This document shows, one piece after another, positions 1-11,761 of a DNA stretch of 64,000 nucleotides. The translations under genes were made by a program, and so were the position numbers. A model generated the notes under the pieces. It did no database searches and was not told the DNA's origin. It was given only the letters and a program-made list of their open reading frames with translations. Position 1 is the first letter of the stretch. Every line of letters starts with the position of its first letter. The stretch is from Branchiostoma floridae. Its lineage: Eukaryota; Chordata; Leptocardii; Amphioxiformes; Branchiostomatidae. The stretch lies in NCBI RefSeq assembly GCF_000003815.2, contig NC_049979.1, positions 17,539,117 through 17,603,116 on the forward strand. The letters run 5' to 3'.

Positions 1-171
1 ATGTCTCAGGAACACAAGCCCGACTTGAAGGAGTACGCCGCCATGGGGTACTCAGGCTACAACTCCATGTCCCCGACAGGTGTGCCGAAAACGACCATGT
101 CCATGGACAGCATGGGGACGGACTATTACCAAGGGTATGTTCCCCAGCATTCCCAACCTTCGTCTCTATAA
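1..171 (+). CDS. foxA: FoxA (HNF3-type forkhead factor), C-terminal end only
   Basis: The frame from base 1 is open for 56 codons and stops at TAA 169-171. The peptide carries the two conserved tail motifs of FoxA proteins: HKPDLKEY followed by MGYSGYNSMSP (vertebrate FoxA has HKMDLKAYEQ and GYGSPMPG), then DYYQGYVPQ close to the end (vertebrate SYYQGVY). These form the C-terminal transactivation region that follows the forkhead DNA-binding domain; the forkhead itself lies left of the window. FoxA is a pioneer transcription factor of endoderm, notochord and pharynx. The ATG at base 1 is an internal methionine, not the start. A GTATGT at 135-140 resembles a splice donor, but reading through it gives the expected FoxA ending, so this is the last exon. 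Confident from the tail motifs and from the neighbours (Pax1/9, SLC25A21, EGLN). Confidence 0.87.
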   Translation: MSQEHKPDLKEYAAMGYSGYNSMSPTGVPKTTMSMDSMGTDYYQGYVPQHSQPSSL

Positions 172-3100
172 TACTGCCAACATTCCCTCCTGCGGTGACA
201 GAGACTGACAGTGACTCTACTTTAAGGCTCAGACAGCACTCCTCTACAGAACTGTTAAGAACTGTGAGATACACGTAGCTGTCTACTTTCGTGCGAGGAC
301 AATCGACCATTTCTTACGTCTTGTACTAGACTAGAAACAGACAGTGAGCTTCTGACAGATTTATTTACGTCCCTCTGCTTCTATGTACACTGGGATTCCT
401 TCTCACCACTCTCCGCACAACTGAAATGCAAATGCCGGTAAATATTTGTTGTTATTTATTGAAGTGCCTTCGACGGGTTAACCGGAGGTCACTCAAACAT
501 TGTGTACCGTTCTCGGAATTCACTTATTTTCCTTAACAGTGTAAGTTGTCTTTTCTTGTGTCGTCGCGATGTTCTTCGCGGCGTAAACATGTTCCGTTCT
601 ACTTGTGATCTCCCCTATGTATGGGCCGAGGCAAATGCTTTTTGAAGAGGCGCGGGGTGCTTTACAGGCCCCCAGAAATGGCGCCAAGTAATGGTAGACA
701 AGCGTAGTGTCGTTGTTTTGTAGTTGTGTATGATAGAATGATAGCACGCAGAATTTCCCTAAGCTGCAAACGATGTGCCAATGTCCTGAATGACCACTTA
801 TACACTAGCTAGATCCTAAAGCAGCTAAAGAATCGTAACATTCCTGTTGTCCAATGGTGATGATTATTGACGGTAGTCGAGTGAGAAATGTGACTCTAAT
901 CTTGATATGATGTTGTAATTTCCGAGCAAACAAATTAATTTATTTTTCATTCATGAGAACTTTGTCTTTGTATTATGTACATGTGCACGTTAACTATGGT
1001 AGACTATACAGTAGTCTTTATTTTGTACATTAACGTTAACACTTATGTCTGACGAGATGGGAATTTTCTACCCCAAAACACGTAACAGAAAGAAAATCCA
1101 TGACATGATGTGACTGAAAAGTAATGTTGTACAAAGTTCAGTGGAATCAAAAATACACCCAATCAACAACAATACTGTTCAGTGTGTTCGTCGTATATTT
1201 TACGTTAGCGGTTTGAGTTGTGTGTCCTAAGTTCATTTAGTGAGAGATGCTGAATTGCTGCCACACGTACTGGGCTCTTGTGTTTCTTAGATATCCCAAC
1301 CCCTAAGTAAATGTGCAAAGCCCTGCGTATATTTGTATCCTATGAGTGAGTGTTCCGTGTGTTGTGTCCACATGGGGTTTTTCACTGTGAGCACAGGAGT
1401 TGAGCCAAGTACGGGTCGTAAAGACACAGGCAAATTGCAAACAATATTCTATCGCCCTGTGCACACTTCTGTAGAGCTGAGAAAATATGCACTCAATGGT
1501 TAAGAATAACACGGTGGTGTACAGAGTGCCTTGCGACAACCAATTGAAACCAATCCCATATCCAATTTCTGTATCTTGTTACCGGCTTGTTCGGGTCCAG
1601 GTTGAATTGACTTTATTTTCTTCTTATAATCAACAAAGTAATACAATTGTTAACTCTTTACAACACAGAAATTTCAAGCCAGTTACAATACATTTGGTTC
1701 AAAACGTTTTGAGTCCTACAACTGATATGCACCACACGATAATTGTAACCTATAAGCTGAATATGAAAAAACAACGTCAATATAATCTCTGGCAAAATCT
1801 CTCCCTCTATGCTATTATTTACCTTTATGGCGGATACAGGTAACACATTTCTGACTGTCAGACATGCATGCATCCATGGTTTTCGTTTATTTTCTTTTTC
1901 AGGCTTGAGCCGCCATGTTGCATTGTTCGGTTTGTTAGCTGAGGGAAAATGAAACGGGCATGGCGCTGTGCAACAATACAGATTCGCACTAGAAAAACAA
2001 GAAATAATTTGATCACATCTAGATCTTGAATATTAATCTCTGTTGGATAAGACAAGTAGATCCACTTAGTTGTAGACCATACGTCACAGGTATATGATTT
2101 CCAGCAGGGCTTCATTAAATATTCTCGAACGAAATGGAGTGAAAGGGGATCCGTACAAATTGTTGTAAATGCGTGTCGACAAAAACACGGAGTTGGCTTA
2201 ACGGTAAATGGTACCTAGAGGCATGACTACATATCATGGCTTATTTAATTTGTTCACTGAGACCTGTCAAATGCGCCCTTGGCTTACCTGAAAACCATAC
2301 TTATATAGGAAAAAGGAGTTTGACGTATGTAAATGAAGTCAACTCAATTCTTAAATAGAGATTAATCGATAACTGCATCTTGTCCTTCGTAGACTGAAGT
2401 TGCATGAAATCATAGAAGTCACCACACACATACCGTGCGTTGCTCAACAAAGACATAAAATATTCGCCCAAGTCTTTGTGTCTTATAGAGAACGTGTTCT
2501 ACCACAGACAACCCTTCCAGCTGTGTCTACAACTGTGTTAGACTTACGAACAGAGTAGTGCTACATTTCCTGGTAAAATGGTTTGCCTCCTGAAAGTTAG
2601 TCGGTGCAGTAAAGTTGTCGTGTATCCATCACGTGCACTGAGCAGCAGCAATCATCCTAATCTCTCCTGGCGTCTCCTGTATCCTGACGTTCAGCCCCAC
2701 AATCCTTACTGCATTACGGCTGAAGCACGGCCCGCTAGGGAAGGACGCTTAAGCCCGCGTGAGCGACAACTTTACCCCCTCTCGCTCTTCCCAAAGTACC
2801 CCCTAATCGCCGATAATTCGCGCACAACCTCCCCCACTCCATCGCCATGAGGCAGGCGTTGTGATTTACGACTAGCGCGAAAAAATCCCCGAGCTGCATT
2901 ATCAGCTTTACCTAGACACTAATGTGCGCCACGTTAACCCGGCAACGCAGCCAAACTAGGAAATCCCTTTCTTAGTTACCCCCACGTACGACGACGTGCC
3001 CTTTCTACCTGCCACCGTGCTGTCGTGGTTGAAATTTTAATCTTTCCTAAAATCGCACGGGTTTTCCTTCAAAATCCACCTCTCCATCAGCAAAAGTAGG

Positions 3101-3738
3101 GAGATAGAGTAAAAGCCGACGGTGACTACCTCGTTTTTCCCGGTACGTGTAGAACATGAAGTATTGTGCCTGCAGCAGAAGTGCTTGTTTGGTGGGAATT
3201 TCTACCCCAGTGCCTCTCCACTCTTAAGGGCTGTAAAGATGTGTGTTCAGCTCGCCGGCGGGCGGGCAGAGAGGCGTGCCTGTTTACGACTTGTCCAAGA
3301 CGCAAGTCAAGATACTGCTGCTTAAACACTTCTTCTCCTCTCCTTCTTATCGATGCTTTTTTTCCTGCTCACCACACGCTACTTGTATAGTTTGGAGAGA
3401 GTGCGTCTGTGTGGACAAGGGCCTGCCTTACCGACATTGTCAGTCCGTTTTCTTTATTAAAAGACACTGTGTAGCTCTATTCGCGTATACGTACAAGATG
3501 CCTATAACAAAAGTACTTTTCGAAGTGACTCATAAGTTGATGTAACGAATTAACATTGCAGACATTCAATATCCATTTGCTGTACATAAAGTACTGGCTA
3601 ACTGTGTAGTGAAATGTGTCAAACACATCATTGTAGTGTCGATAGATAACTTCTAAAATATCTCTAATACCAGAACTGTAGAGCATTAAAACAGGAACGT
3701 CATAGAACCGGCAGGGCACAATACAGTTGGGACGTGTG

Positions 3739-3752
3739 GTCGCCATGGAAAC
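3739..3752. promoter_or_regulatory. X-box-like (RFX) motif
   Basis: GTCGCCATGGAAAC is a near-palindrome that fits the RFX-factor X-box (GTNRCC, two-base spacer, RGYAAC) except for one half-site base. It is an isolated site about 3.6 kb downstream of FoxA; function is inferred from the motif alone. Confidence 0.3.
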
Positions 3753-5276
3753 ACAAAACGAGCGAAATTTTCGCTAATAGGTGTTATTTAAATTGGCATT
3801 CTTCAAAATTCAATGATGGCGAAACGTGAGCCTGTCCTTGCCTATTAGTCTGTGTTTGACGGGAGTTGTGAAAGCGGGAGCAGTCAGCTGGCTGGCCAGG
3901 ACAGGACACACTCCTGAACCTGAGCAAACCGACAGAGGACGGGGAACCGGCGGCTCGTTAATTGGCAGGAAATAAATACAGCGCTAACGAATCTGTACAC
4001 ATCTGCCATTCCTTCCAAATGTGTTTGGTGAGAAAACCGATTTAAACTAGACCGAATTAGTGGTCTCTAATGATGTCAGATGGAGAGATAAAAATTCAAC
4101 ATGTCAGGATCAGGTAAAGTCTATTAACATTGGAAATGTTCCTGGATTGCCTATACAATATCATCATTCTACATTAGATTCTTCACAATCTCTAGTCTTT
4201 TGCCGCGCATGGAGGAAATCATATCTGTCACGACAGAGAACATGGTCAGCTGATCCACATTTCTACTACAAAGTAATCCGAGAGATGAGTGTACGAATTT
4301 GACATGAATTTTCCCCAAATACCTTCCGATATCAATAGAAACGTCATTTATCAAAAATATACCTTATTACATCCGGAGTGAGTCTATAATCTTACGTCTG
4401 TAACTTTTCTTAGTGAGTTCGGATCTGACGCAGACCCTTCCCCACCCCGGACAATTTACTCAGCTATTCCTGTCTTCAGATTGTGAGTCTTTGAAGGACC
4501 AAACGGTGTTGTTGAATATGTACGTGTCCCACGACAAGGGTCAAAGGTCTGTTCTAATACGTAGAGTACCATTCATGGTGTAACTCCGGTGTTGTATCGT
4601 TCCCCCACAAGAGTGGAATGGCTCCATCCAGACTAAGATAGAATTTATTTGCAACCAAATATGCTTTTCGCAGTGACGTACGTCTTAGTTTCTTGTGATT
4701 ATATAACATTGTTCACAGTTTTTCTGATATTTTCCCCCGATAATCAATTCTGTCTTGTGTTTGTTCCACCTGTGATCCTTCTATTAATGGTATTATCATT
4801 AAAAACGAAGAAACCACAATTTGTACCCTGCATTACTAGTTGTCTTTCCATTTTCCTTCCCAGTCTCTTTCCACCTCTCGTTAAACACTCACTACAGCTC
4901 CCGCTATCGACACCTGGATGTAACATGGATCCGGGTAGCTGGGGTTGTTTTTTATACCAACCTTCTCCCCAGTTATCTCATCCACTTACTTCATCGCCTT
5001 CGTAATAAAACGTACGTAAAAGATGTCTTGTGTAATGCCGAGAAGTAGCTGTCACTCAAGTCCTGCTCTGGGGGCAATCATTAACTCGAAGACACACAAC
5101 TTTATCATCCACATCTATCAATGACAACACATCAAAGTGACATTTTTATCAGTACCCAGTGGAAAATACCTGCTCTCTACTCCGAAAAACCCCGTGGGAA
5201 ATAATTAGTAGGAAAAGCACTGTAGCTAAAGGAAAGGGTGAGAACGACTGAACAATAAAATATCGAAGGAATAAAA

Positions 5277-5510
5277 GAGTGAGTGATTGAGTAAGTGATT
5301 GAGTGATTGAGTGAATGAGTGAGTGAGTGAGCGAAAGTGAGTGAGCCAGAATGAGTAAGTGAGTGTGTGAGTGTATGAGTGAGTGAGTGAGTGAGTGAGT
5401 GAGTGTGTGTGTGTGTGAGTGAGTGAGTGAGTAGGTGAGTGGGTGAGCAAGTGAGTGATCGAGCGATCGATCGAGCGAATGAGTGAATGATCGAGCGAGT
5501 GAGGAGAGGA
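5277..5510. repeat. GAGT/GATT tetranucleotide microsatellite tract
   Basis: About 230 bases built from GAGT with GATT, GAAT, GTGT and GAGC variants. It creates long open frames of serine/leucine/threonine/histidine repeats on the minus strand, which are low-complexity artefacts. Confidence 0.9.
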
Positions 5511-7730
5511 ATGAACGGACAAAAATACCTTCTACTTAACTTGAACTTGAAGAAAAAATGCCCAAGCTGGAACACTAAACAAAGAAAAATGATAAATTAG
5601 ACTACGCTTCTCTCTGCAGACCCAAGTCCTGGGACAACAAGGAAAACAACGGGTTTTGAGGATGTGATTTTTGTCACCGAAAAGGCGACATAACGATTAT
5701 CTTTCCGTTTTTGTTTCAACATTCTTGCGAGTCATTCTTGCAAGTGACAATGTAGAGTTTCTGTTTCAGTGAGAGACGATAAACAAGGCACGCGAAAAAT
5801 TTACTAGAAGTAGGGTCTATGGTGTAGTAGAGTAGTAAAGACGGTGCTCTGCAATGTTTCAGATTATCGATATACGGCGCTTCAGCACGGTAAGAGGAGG
5901 GTAAGGTACGACTGTGCCTCTACCAGGCTTCGTAGATCGGTGGTAGAAATTGGACAAATAGAGTCATGACGTTGATACGTACAGTAGGGGAGTCGGCCGG
6001 CCAGAACAATTATTTCCTCACTACGTAGGTCGCAAGCTGTTCCCTGGCCTGCTGTACTCCTCTGACCGGCTTACTCCTCTATTTGTTCCATTTCTATGGT
6101 TTTCCCAGCGACCTAAAATAATGGAGTCTGATAGAGACTAGTGCTGAATAAGTTTTATATAGTTTTGCCGTCTAAATCGATATGTATTTATGGGTGGGGA
6201 ATAGATTTATTGTTGATTCGTCGGGATGTGGGTTTCGACAACCGTAAGATGTACGGGAAAATGTGTCCATGTAAAAGAGCGATTGGTAAGTCCCTTTACT
6301 ACAAGCGTCTGTCTTATATCAGTTAGGGAGAAACTCCCGCAACAGGACGGGTAACGGCACGCAGTTAGGCATCCAGCAAGGAGAGACGTCAGTGTTCGCG
6401 ATCGAACCTAGAAAATAAAGATCTTATCAACTTACTTTTTAATTGTCGCTGTCCGGAGAGCGTTTTATGCTAAATCAGAGTGAGAGTTGCTAGAGCCGTG
6501 AGTAAATACTATTGTCTGTGTATATATTGCTCGGTTGATCCATTGCTAAGTTGTCGACAGTGCGGGCAGGATCAGCACCGCATGCTAAGAGCGACTCCTG
6601 TCGGTATAATGTGGTATTGTACTTACTTACCTAACCGCCTGTTTGTGTATGATGACATTATTTCCATGAGATCACAACACTGGAAAGAGCGCCTTCATAA
6701 ACGTCCACCGAGGCAGCATGGTTTTCATTTATTCAATGACAAGATAAACAGATAAATTAAGTGAATACATAGGTTCAATAACAACTATCCGTTCTATTCC
6801 CACTCGCAAATCTACCTTACCTTGGCATTATCATCACTTTAGTGACCTTAATGATCCCTTCTGATGTTATTGTATACCTGCCCTTTTTGCTATGTCCGCA
6901 TAAGCTCCTTAGTTACCCAAAACCAAAGCATTGAAAAGGCTATAACAATAACCTTACAGTCAAATAACTGTCAAAAGATTTTATTGAAAGAGAAGTGTTT
7001 TTCTTAAGTACGTAATACCCCTCTCTGTCTGCGATCATATCATTGCATCCCGCCGAACAGACGTTTTCATATAACAGCAATAGTTTTTATATAACAACAA
7101 AACCACGTCAAGAAATTGAATACGTCTGACACACTTCCTCGTTTGTTGAGAAAACCTATGTCAGTGACACAACGAACAGTGTTGACCGTCAGGTCACTTC
7201 TCTTCTAAGATCAGCACCCGGTGCGGTCGGTATTAGTACTTGTCAATAATAATTATAAGAGATATACATTGTAGTGAAGACATCACGTGGTGTGGTCTGA
7301 AACGTAACGCGAACAGTATAGTTTGAGTAGCAACTTTACTGGGTCGATGAAAACATACCGAGTGGACTAAAGGGGGAACTCCCTGGACCGCCTGAGTTTG
7401 CGGTGTCGCTGCATTCCAAATCAAATTTGTGCGACGCTTGACTACCGGAAATGTCACACAAGACTGACAAGAACGACTAAAATGACTACAAACAATCATC
7501 GCGTAAACGCTATTCTTTTTTATCGATGAACTTGGTTGACTGCTCTGTCAAATCGCTGGCCGCAGTGGCGCCCTCAATTGCACCGCAGTTTCAGTGAGAT
7601 ACCCCTTAAATCTGAAACCAGGTGCAAAAGTTGTCCTTAATGTGTTGTATACGATTAGAAGGTGATTGTTTAATTTCTATTCAAAACAACATTGTACAGG
7701 ACAGCACCATGGAGGTCGGGTTGGACTGAA

Positions 7731-7752
7731 GTAATCTCCAAGCAGATGTTGG
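7731..7752. repeat. Dispersed repeat, copy 1
   Basis: A 22-base sequence containing tctccaagcagatgttgg recurs identically at 13818-13839, with unrelated flanks. This suggests the conserved core of a dispersed element. Confidence 0.55.
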
Positions 7753-7988
7753 GAAGAATACTTTTTTTTGCTGACTGGTTACAGAAAAAGCTACAGAAGT
7801 ATAGCAATTTTCTTGTTGTACATAGACTGATTTTGTTTTTATCTCTGATGACCACAGCTACACAATTTGTTGAGAATAACTGCAGTTGTCTATTCCACAG
7901 GCTTCAATTAGACACTGAATCTCTTCATCTTCTTTAAGACATGAAGAGATTAAGGGTTTACCCCCTAAAAATTGCAACAAGTATTACT

Positions 7989-8023
7989 CTTAATGCTGTA
8001 AAGCAGCGAGCTACAGCATTAAG
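7989..8023. repeat. Small perfect hairpin
   Basis: Arms cttaatgctgta (7989-8000) and tacagcattaag (8012-8023) are exact reverse complements around an 11-base loop. Confidence 0.6.
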
Positions 8024-9555
8024 ACTACTTTGCCGCCATAAATAGACCATACACATAAGTCTGCTTAAATCACGAGCTTTTTTCTCTACATATCCCTGGT
8101 ACCATATTAGGAAGGTTATCTCTTCCCTCGATAACATTGAGAATGCGATCACGTTGTCAGGCTGACTATCGCTGGTACAGCTCTGTGAGATTCTCTCCCA
8201 GGATACATCTATTCACTTCCTACCCTGAATAGGAGATTAGGAAGGCTAATGGACCTATTGTCCTGCCACAGATAATGGCGCCAAATTAGCCTGCCGCCAC
8301 CTGATGGCAGCGGTGCAGACCGTCCGTACGTTCCGCCGTGCAGGCTGATTTGTGAAATGCATCCAAGTAATGGGAGACTAACTTAAATCACAGGTTGAAC
8401 TCTCATAAAAGCATCATTGAGACTGACGCGTATGCATGACATATGTTAGTAGACATACGTACGCTGCACGTATGTATGGCATGGAAGACAATCAAATGTT
8501 AAGTATACAAAATAAAACGTAATCCCCCTGTCGTCGTCTCAATGATAATCAATAGGTACCTTGAAAGAAAAAGAAAGTGAACAAAACACTTTTCACTAGT
8601 CCTGGTAATAAACGTTCCTACCTGACATGGAACATTGGGTGTCGTCATTACTGAAATGAGGAGTGGGGCCCTTTATCTTTTTCTTAACGAACACAGTGTA
8701 ATCTATCGATGTATTGTCTTCAAGGAAGGATGAAAGTAACAACAATTAACAGTATAAAACAGCCAACATTCCTTCTCAAGATGGATTGTATTACGGAATA
8801 CATAATTCAAATACATAATGAATAGTAATGATATCAGAAAACGTCTTAGAGTGAAGAAACATTATTGCACTGCACAAATAGTTTCAACACGCCATTATAT
8901 ATAATGTAAAATGAGAGTCTCTGTGTTCCAGTCCAGTGATCTAGGCTTGAGCAGCCAGTTCTAATGTACAGTTTTATCTTGTCAGAAGTGTCGTACAAAC
9001 ATGTTTCACTGTGTCTTCTGACAGAAACGCTCAGGTGGAAAATAGATCGAACATTTACGTGAGTGATCCTTTTAACTGCCCACATACACCACCTGTCGCC
9101 TGGATACCACGACAGTTATATGTATCTGTATTGATATCATCTGAACTGTATTCATCACTGCCAATCAATCTTATACATCATTATCTGGTAAGATAATTAG
9201 GTGATAGTCACGTTTCTTCACACGTGGGATCGACCAACGCGACGCTGCACTGAAATATTTCCAGTGAGCCTATACGCTCAATGATATCTAAAATGACGAA
9301 AGGAAAGACAATGATAATGTATATGCAACGTCACTGTTTAATACAGTAACCCTACGTCTTCGAACAAAAATTGCAGCCGAATAGATCCGGGTACAGTACA
9401 TGACAGACAACAGTGACTGGCCAGTATAAAGAGGCAAAATCTTCCTTGGAGGATCAAATCTATATTGCAGAAATACTGATAAAGTTCCGCTGTTGCGTTC
9501 ATACATAGCCTTGACTGAGAGTTCCAGACTCCCCTTCTAGAATTTCTTAAAACAA

Positions 9556-10389
9556 TTACTTCATCTGAGCGGACTGCTTCATCAGTAACAGGTCGTCTGA
9601 CTGTGCTCTGCGGAGACCTTCCAGCCAGGAGGTGCACTTCATGTCCAGCTCCGGGGAGCTCATTCTGGAGTCCGTCTCCTCACTCGCCGACGCGACCTCC
9701 GAGTCGACACTCTTACATCTAGTTGTAGTGTCCTCTCCGTTCCTTTGGAACGTTTTCCAGTTTGTACCATGCCCCAGTGGCGGCAGGATCACTCCGTGGT
9801 TTGTGCTTTCTGAATGCGGTGCATACAACCTGTTAGCATTATTGTCACTGTTATTCCTATCTTTTTTCGCTTTCTTGTTTACAGGGGGTGACTTTATACT
9901 GTCCATGTGATTCACTTGTGCGGTGTTTACCGTAAGCTGGGGTAGTTTTGTCTGCTTGCCATGCTTAAAATCGCAAGGGACTTCAGACACACCCCTACCT
10001 TCTTTTGAGTCCATGTTCATGATTTCCGGGAACATTCTATTTGGTGAATCCACATCCGGCCAACTGTGCCAGCTGTTTATCTTCTTTCTCCGACGAGGAC
10101 TTCGACTCTTCTTCCTGACTTGCTTGGCAGTCGGTTTTGTGTTGTCTGAATCTTCCTGTGTTTCCACCTCCGAGCTCTTCCCACCGTTGATAAAGTCGGA
10201 ATCTTTCCTGGTTATCCCTGGCAGCCTGGCGGTCGGTCGTGAATGAGAGTCTGTAGCCACTGGTGAACCCGACGGCGCTCCAGGCGACGATATAGATTCT
10301 GGGTTAAGGTTTTGACGTTTGTGTGGCGGTGACGATGGCAGACTTTTCTGTCCGTTCATCTGGATGGCAGGTAAGAATCCGTGCGACAT
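9556..10389 (-). CDS. Unrecognised basic, serine-rich protein (277 aa), single exon or last exon
   Basis: An open frame runs from ATG at 10389 to TAA at 9556-9558. An in-frame TAG lies about 25 bases upstream of the ATG, so the ATG is the likely start. I do not recognise a domain. Visible features are a strongly basic stretch RKKSRSPRRRKK (about residues 92-103) and KKAKKDR (about 172-178), both nuclear-localisation-like; a tryptophan-containing patch just after the first basic stretch (NSWHSWPDVDSP); many SP/TP sites; and a C-terminal segment SWLEGLRRAQSDDLLLMKQ that could form an amphipathic helix. Most of the rest looks disordered. No other frame here is of comparable length. Upstream sequence has a good acceptor (TTGCCCGCAG, near 10532) that would fit a spliced 5' leader. 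It lies between FoxA and EGLN, where other deuterostomes carry cluster bystanders such as MIPOL1, but no coiled-coil character supports that identity. It could be a lineage-restricted nuclear protein. Confidence 0.6.
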   Translation of the reverse strand: MSHGFLPAIQMNGQKSLPSSPPHKRQNLNPESISSPGAPSGSPVATDSHSRPTARLPGITRKDSDFINGGKSSEVETQEDSDNTKPTAKQVRKKSRSPRRRKKINSWHSWPDVDSPNRMFPEIMNMDSKEGRGVSEVPCDFKHGKQTKLPQLTVNTAQVNHMDSIKSPPVNKKAKKDRNNSDNNANRLYAPHSESTNHGVILPPLGHGTNWKTFQRNGEDTTTRCKSVDSEVASASEETDSRMSSPELDMKCTSWLEGLRRAQSDDLLLMKQSAQMK

Positions 10390-11393
10390 ACTGGACACCT
10401 CAGGTCCTCTCTAGGCCCGTGTGTGTGTGAGGGACAGCTGGTGATGAAGTCGCTGTCCAGGCCCGGCTAGGGGCGAACCTGTAGCTCGAGCAACGGAGTC
10501 TTCACTGCCTTCCCCTCAACCGCTACAAGCCTGCGGGCAAGAAGACAGATGATGAGATCAAACTGATAGGGACAGTTCAACCTGCCAACATATAGCGTAC
10601 GTAAGGAGACACCAAGGTAACCACGGTGGCGTCAGGTCCTGTCTCCTGGAGGCTAACACTGACTGGAGACTATTTCCTAATACTCCGACTGATTGAAAAG
10701 CCCATATACCCGATCAATGGTTATCCTACAAACCCTCTAAGAGTGAGACTGTTATCCACGCCTCCCAAGTGGGGTTAATTCATTTATCGCAGGGATCTTT
10801 TAAGTATCAATTCGAAAATTCAGCATCAAGTGAAACACCTGTACGTGGGGGATGAAAGTGTCAACTCTGATATGATTACCAGAGTGTCATAGCAAAATCT
10901 TTCCGGACGACAAACCATACGTCTCGTTTGGCACTTTGAATGCTAAATGTCATAAAATATAGGATATGGCAGATATGCAAATTACTTTTGCGTGAGCGCT
11001 AATGAAACCTGGCTCCGCGTTCAAAAAGTAGGTCACTAGTTCATTTAGCAAGGGACCGTTCGGTAAGAATGATTTACGCTTCATCAACAACAAATCGTAG
11101 GTCGACAGAATACATTTTGCTGAACGTAAATCGTCTAGATCGAGACCATTGGGGCTTTTCACTTTGATTTTCGTTGATAACTGATCAAGTTCTGAATCAC
11201 TTTAATGATTATCACTTGTGTATTTCCGTTTAGCGAAAAACGCCGACGTAGTAAACGATCCCCTTCAATGAACGCAGACGTATCAATGCTTTGACATGAA
11301 CTTTGAATGGTACGCAAATTGAATTTCCCGTCAATTGTTAACTCATAATATGCCTCAATTACGCGGACTACGAGGAGTCAGGTGTCAGATGTC

Positions 11394-11427
11394 GTTGCTA
11401 GGGGCAACCTGTAGTTTCCATGGAGAC
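11394..11427. promoter_or_regulatory. Twin X-box (RFX) motifs
   Basis: GTTGCTAGGGGCAAC (11394-11408) and GTTTCCATGGAGAC (11414-11427) are two adjacent near-palindromes of the RFX X-box type, five bases apart. They lie about 1 kb upstream of the minus-strand ORF. Paired X-boxes are typical of ciliary and MHC-II-like promoters, but which gene they serve here is unknown. Confidence 0.45.
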
Positions 11428-11560
11428 AATATCCCTGCTCATTGCTCTATCGTCCACACCAGGACTGGGATAGACACCGACAAGAAATATATGTACGAAA
11501 CTACAATCATCCTCTCGCCTAGCTTCAAAACTTGCAGGCTCTCAGGGCTTGGCCTTGGGG

Positions 11561-11761
11561 GCTTATAATACACTTTTGCTGGCCACGTCTTTTTGTACTG
11601 GGTCGCTTGTGCTGCCTGTTGTCTTTTCTTTTTTTCATTTTTTGCTCACAATGCACATTTTTCTGAAGACTCTTTTATGTACTGGGTCGTTTGTGGCACA
11701 AGAAATAAAAGACAAGCGACCCAGTTTAAAAAGACATGGCCGGCAAAAGTGTATTATAAGC
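11561..11761. mobile_element. MITE-like element with 50-base terminal inverted repeats
   Basis: The left arm 11561-11610 and right arm 11712-11761 are reverse complements with only a few mismatches (both start GCTTATAATACACTTTTG read inward). The 100-base centre repeats part of the arm (TGTACTGGGTCG recurs at about 11680). No transposase and no clear target duplication are visible, so it is a non-autonomous DNA element or fold-back. Confidence 0.75.

Larger units (their letters stand above)
172..9555. other. FoxA 3' UTR and downstream non-coding region
   Basis: No exon could be supported in these 9.4 kb on either strand. The first part must hold the FoxA 3' UTR, but I could not fix a polyadenylation site. 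It contains a GAGT tetranucleotide tract (5277-5510), a single X-box-like site (3739-3752), a small hairpin (7989-8023) and one copy of a dispersed 22-base repeat (7731-7752). A GC-richer patch at about 2640-3320 is unexplained. All open frames here are short and unlike known proteins. Confidence 0.6.

Noticed and set aside
1-134. First exon of a gene starting with ATG at base 1 and ending at donor-like GTATGT (135).
   Set aside because: Read-through gives the conserved FoxA tail (DYYQGYVPQ and stop), and no forkhead or other exon follows in the next 9 kb.
5177-5575. Minus-strand ORF of 132 codons rich in Ser, Leu, Thr, His.
   Set aside because: Translation of the GAGT repeat tract.
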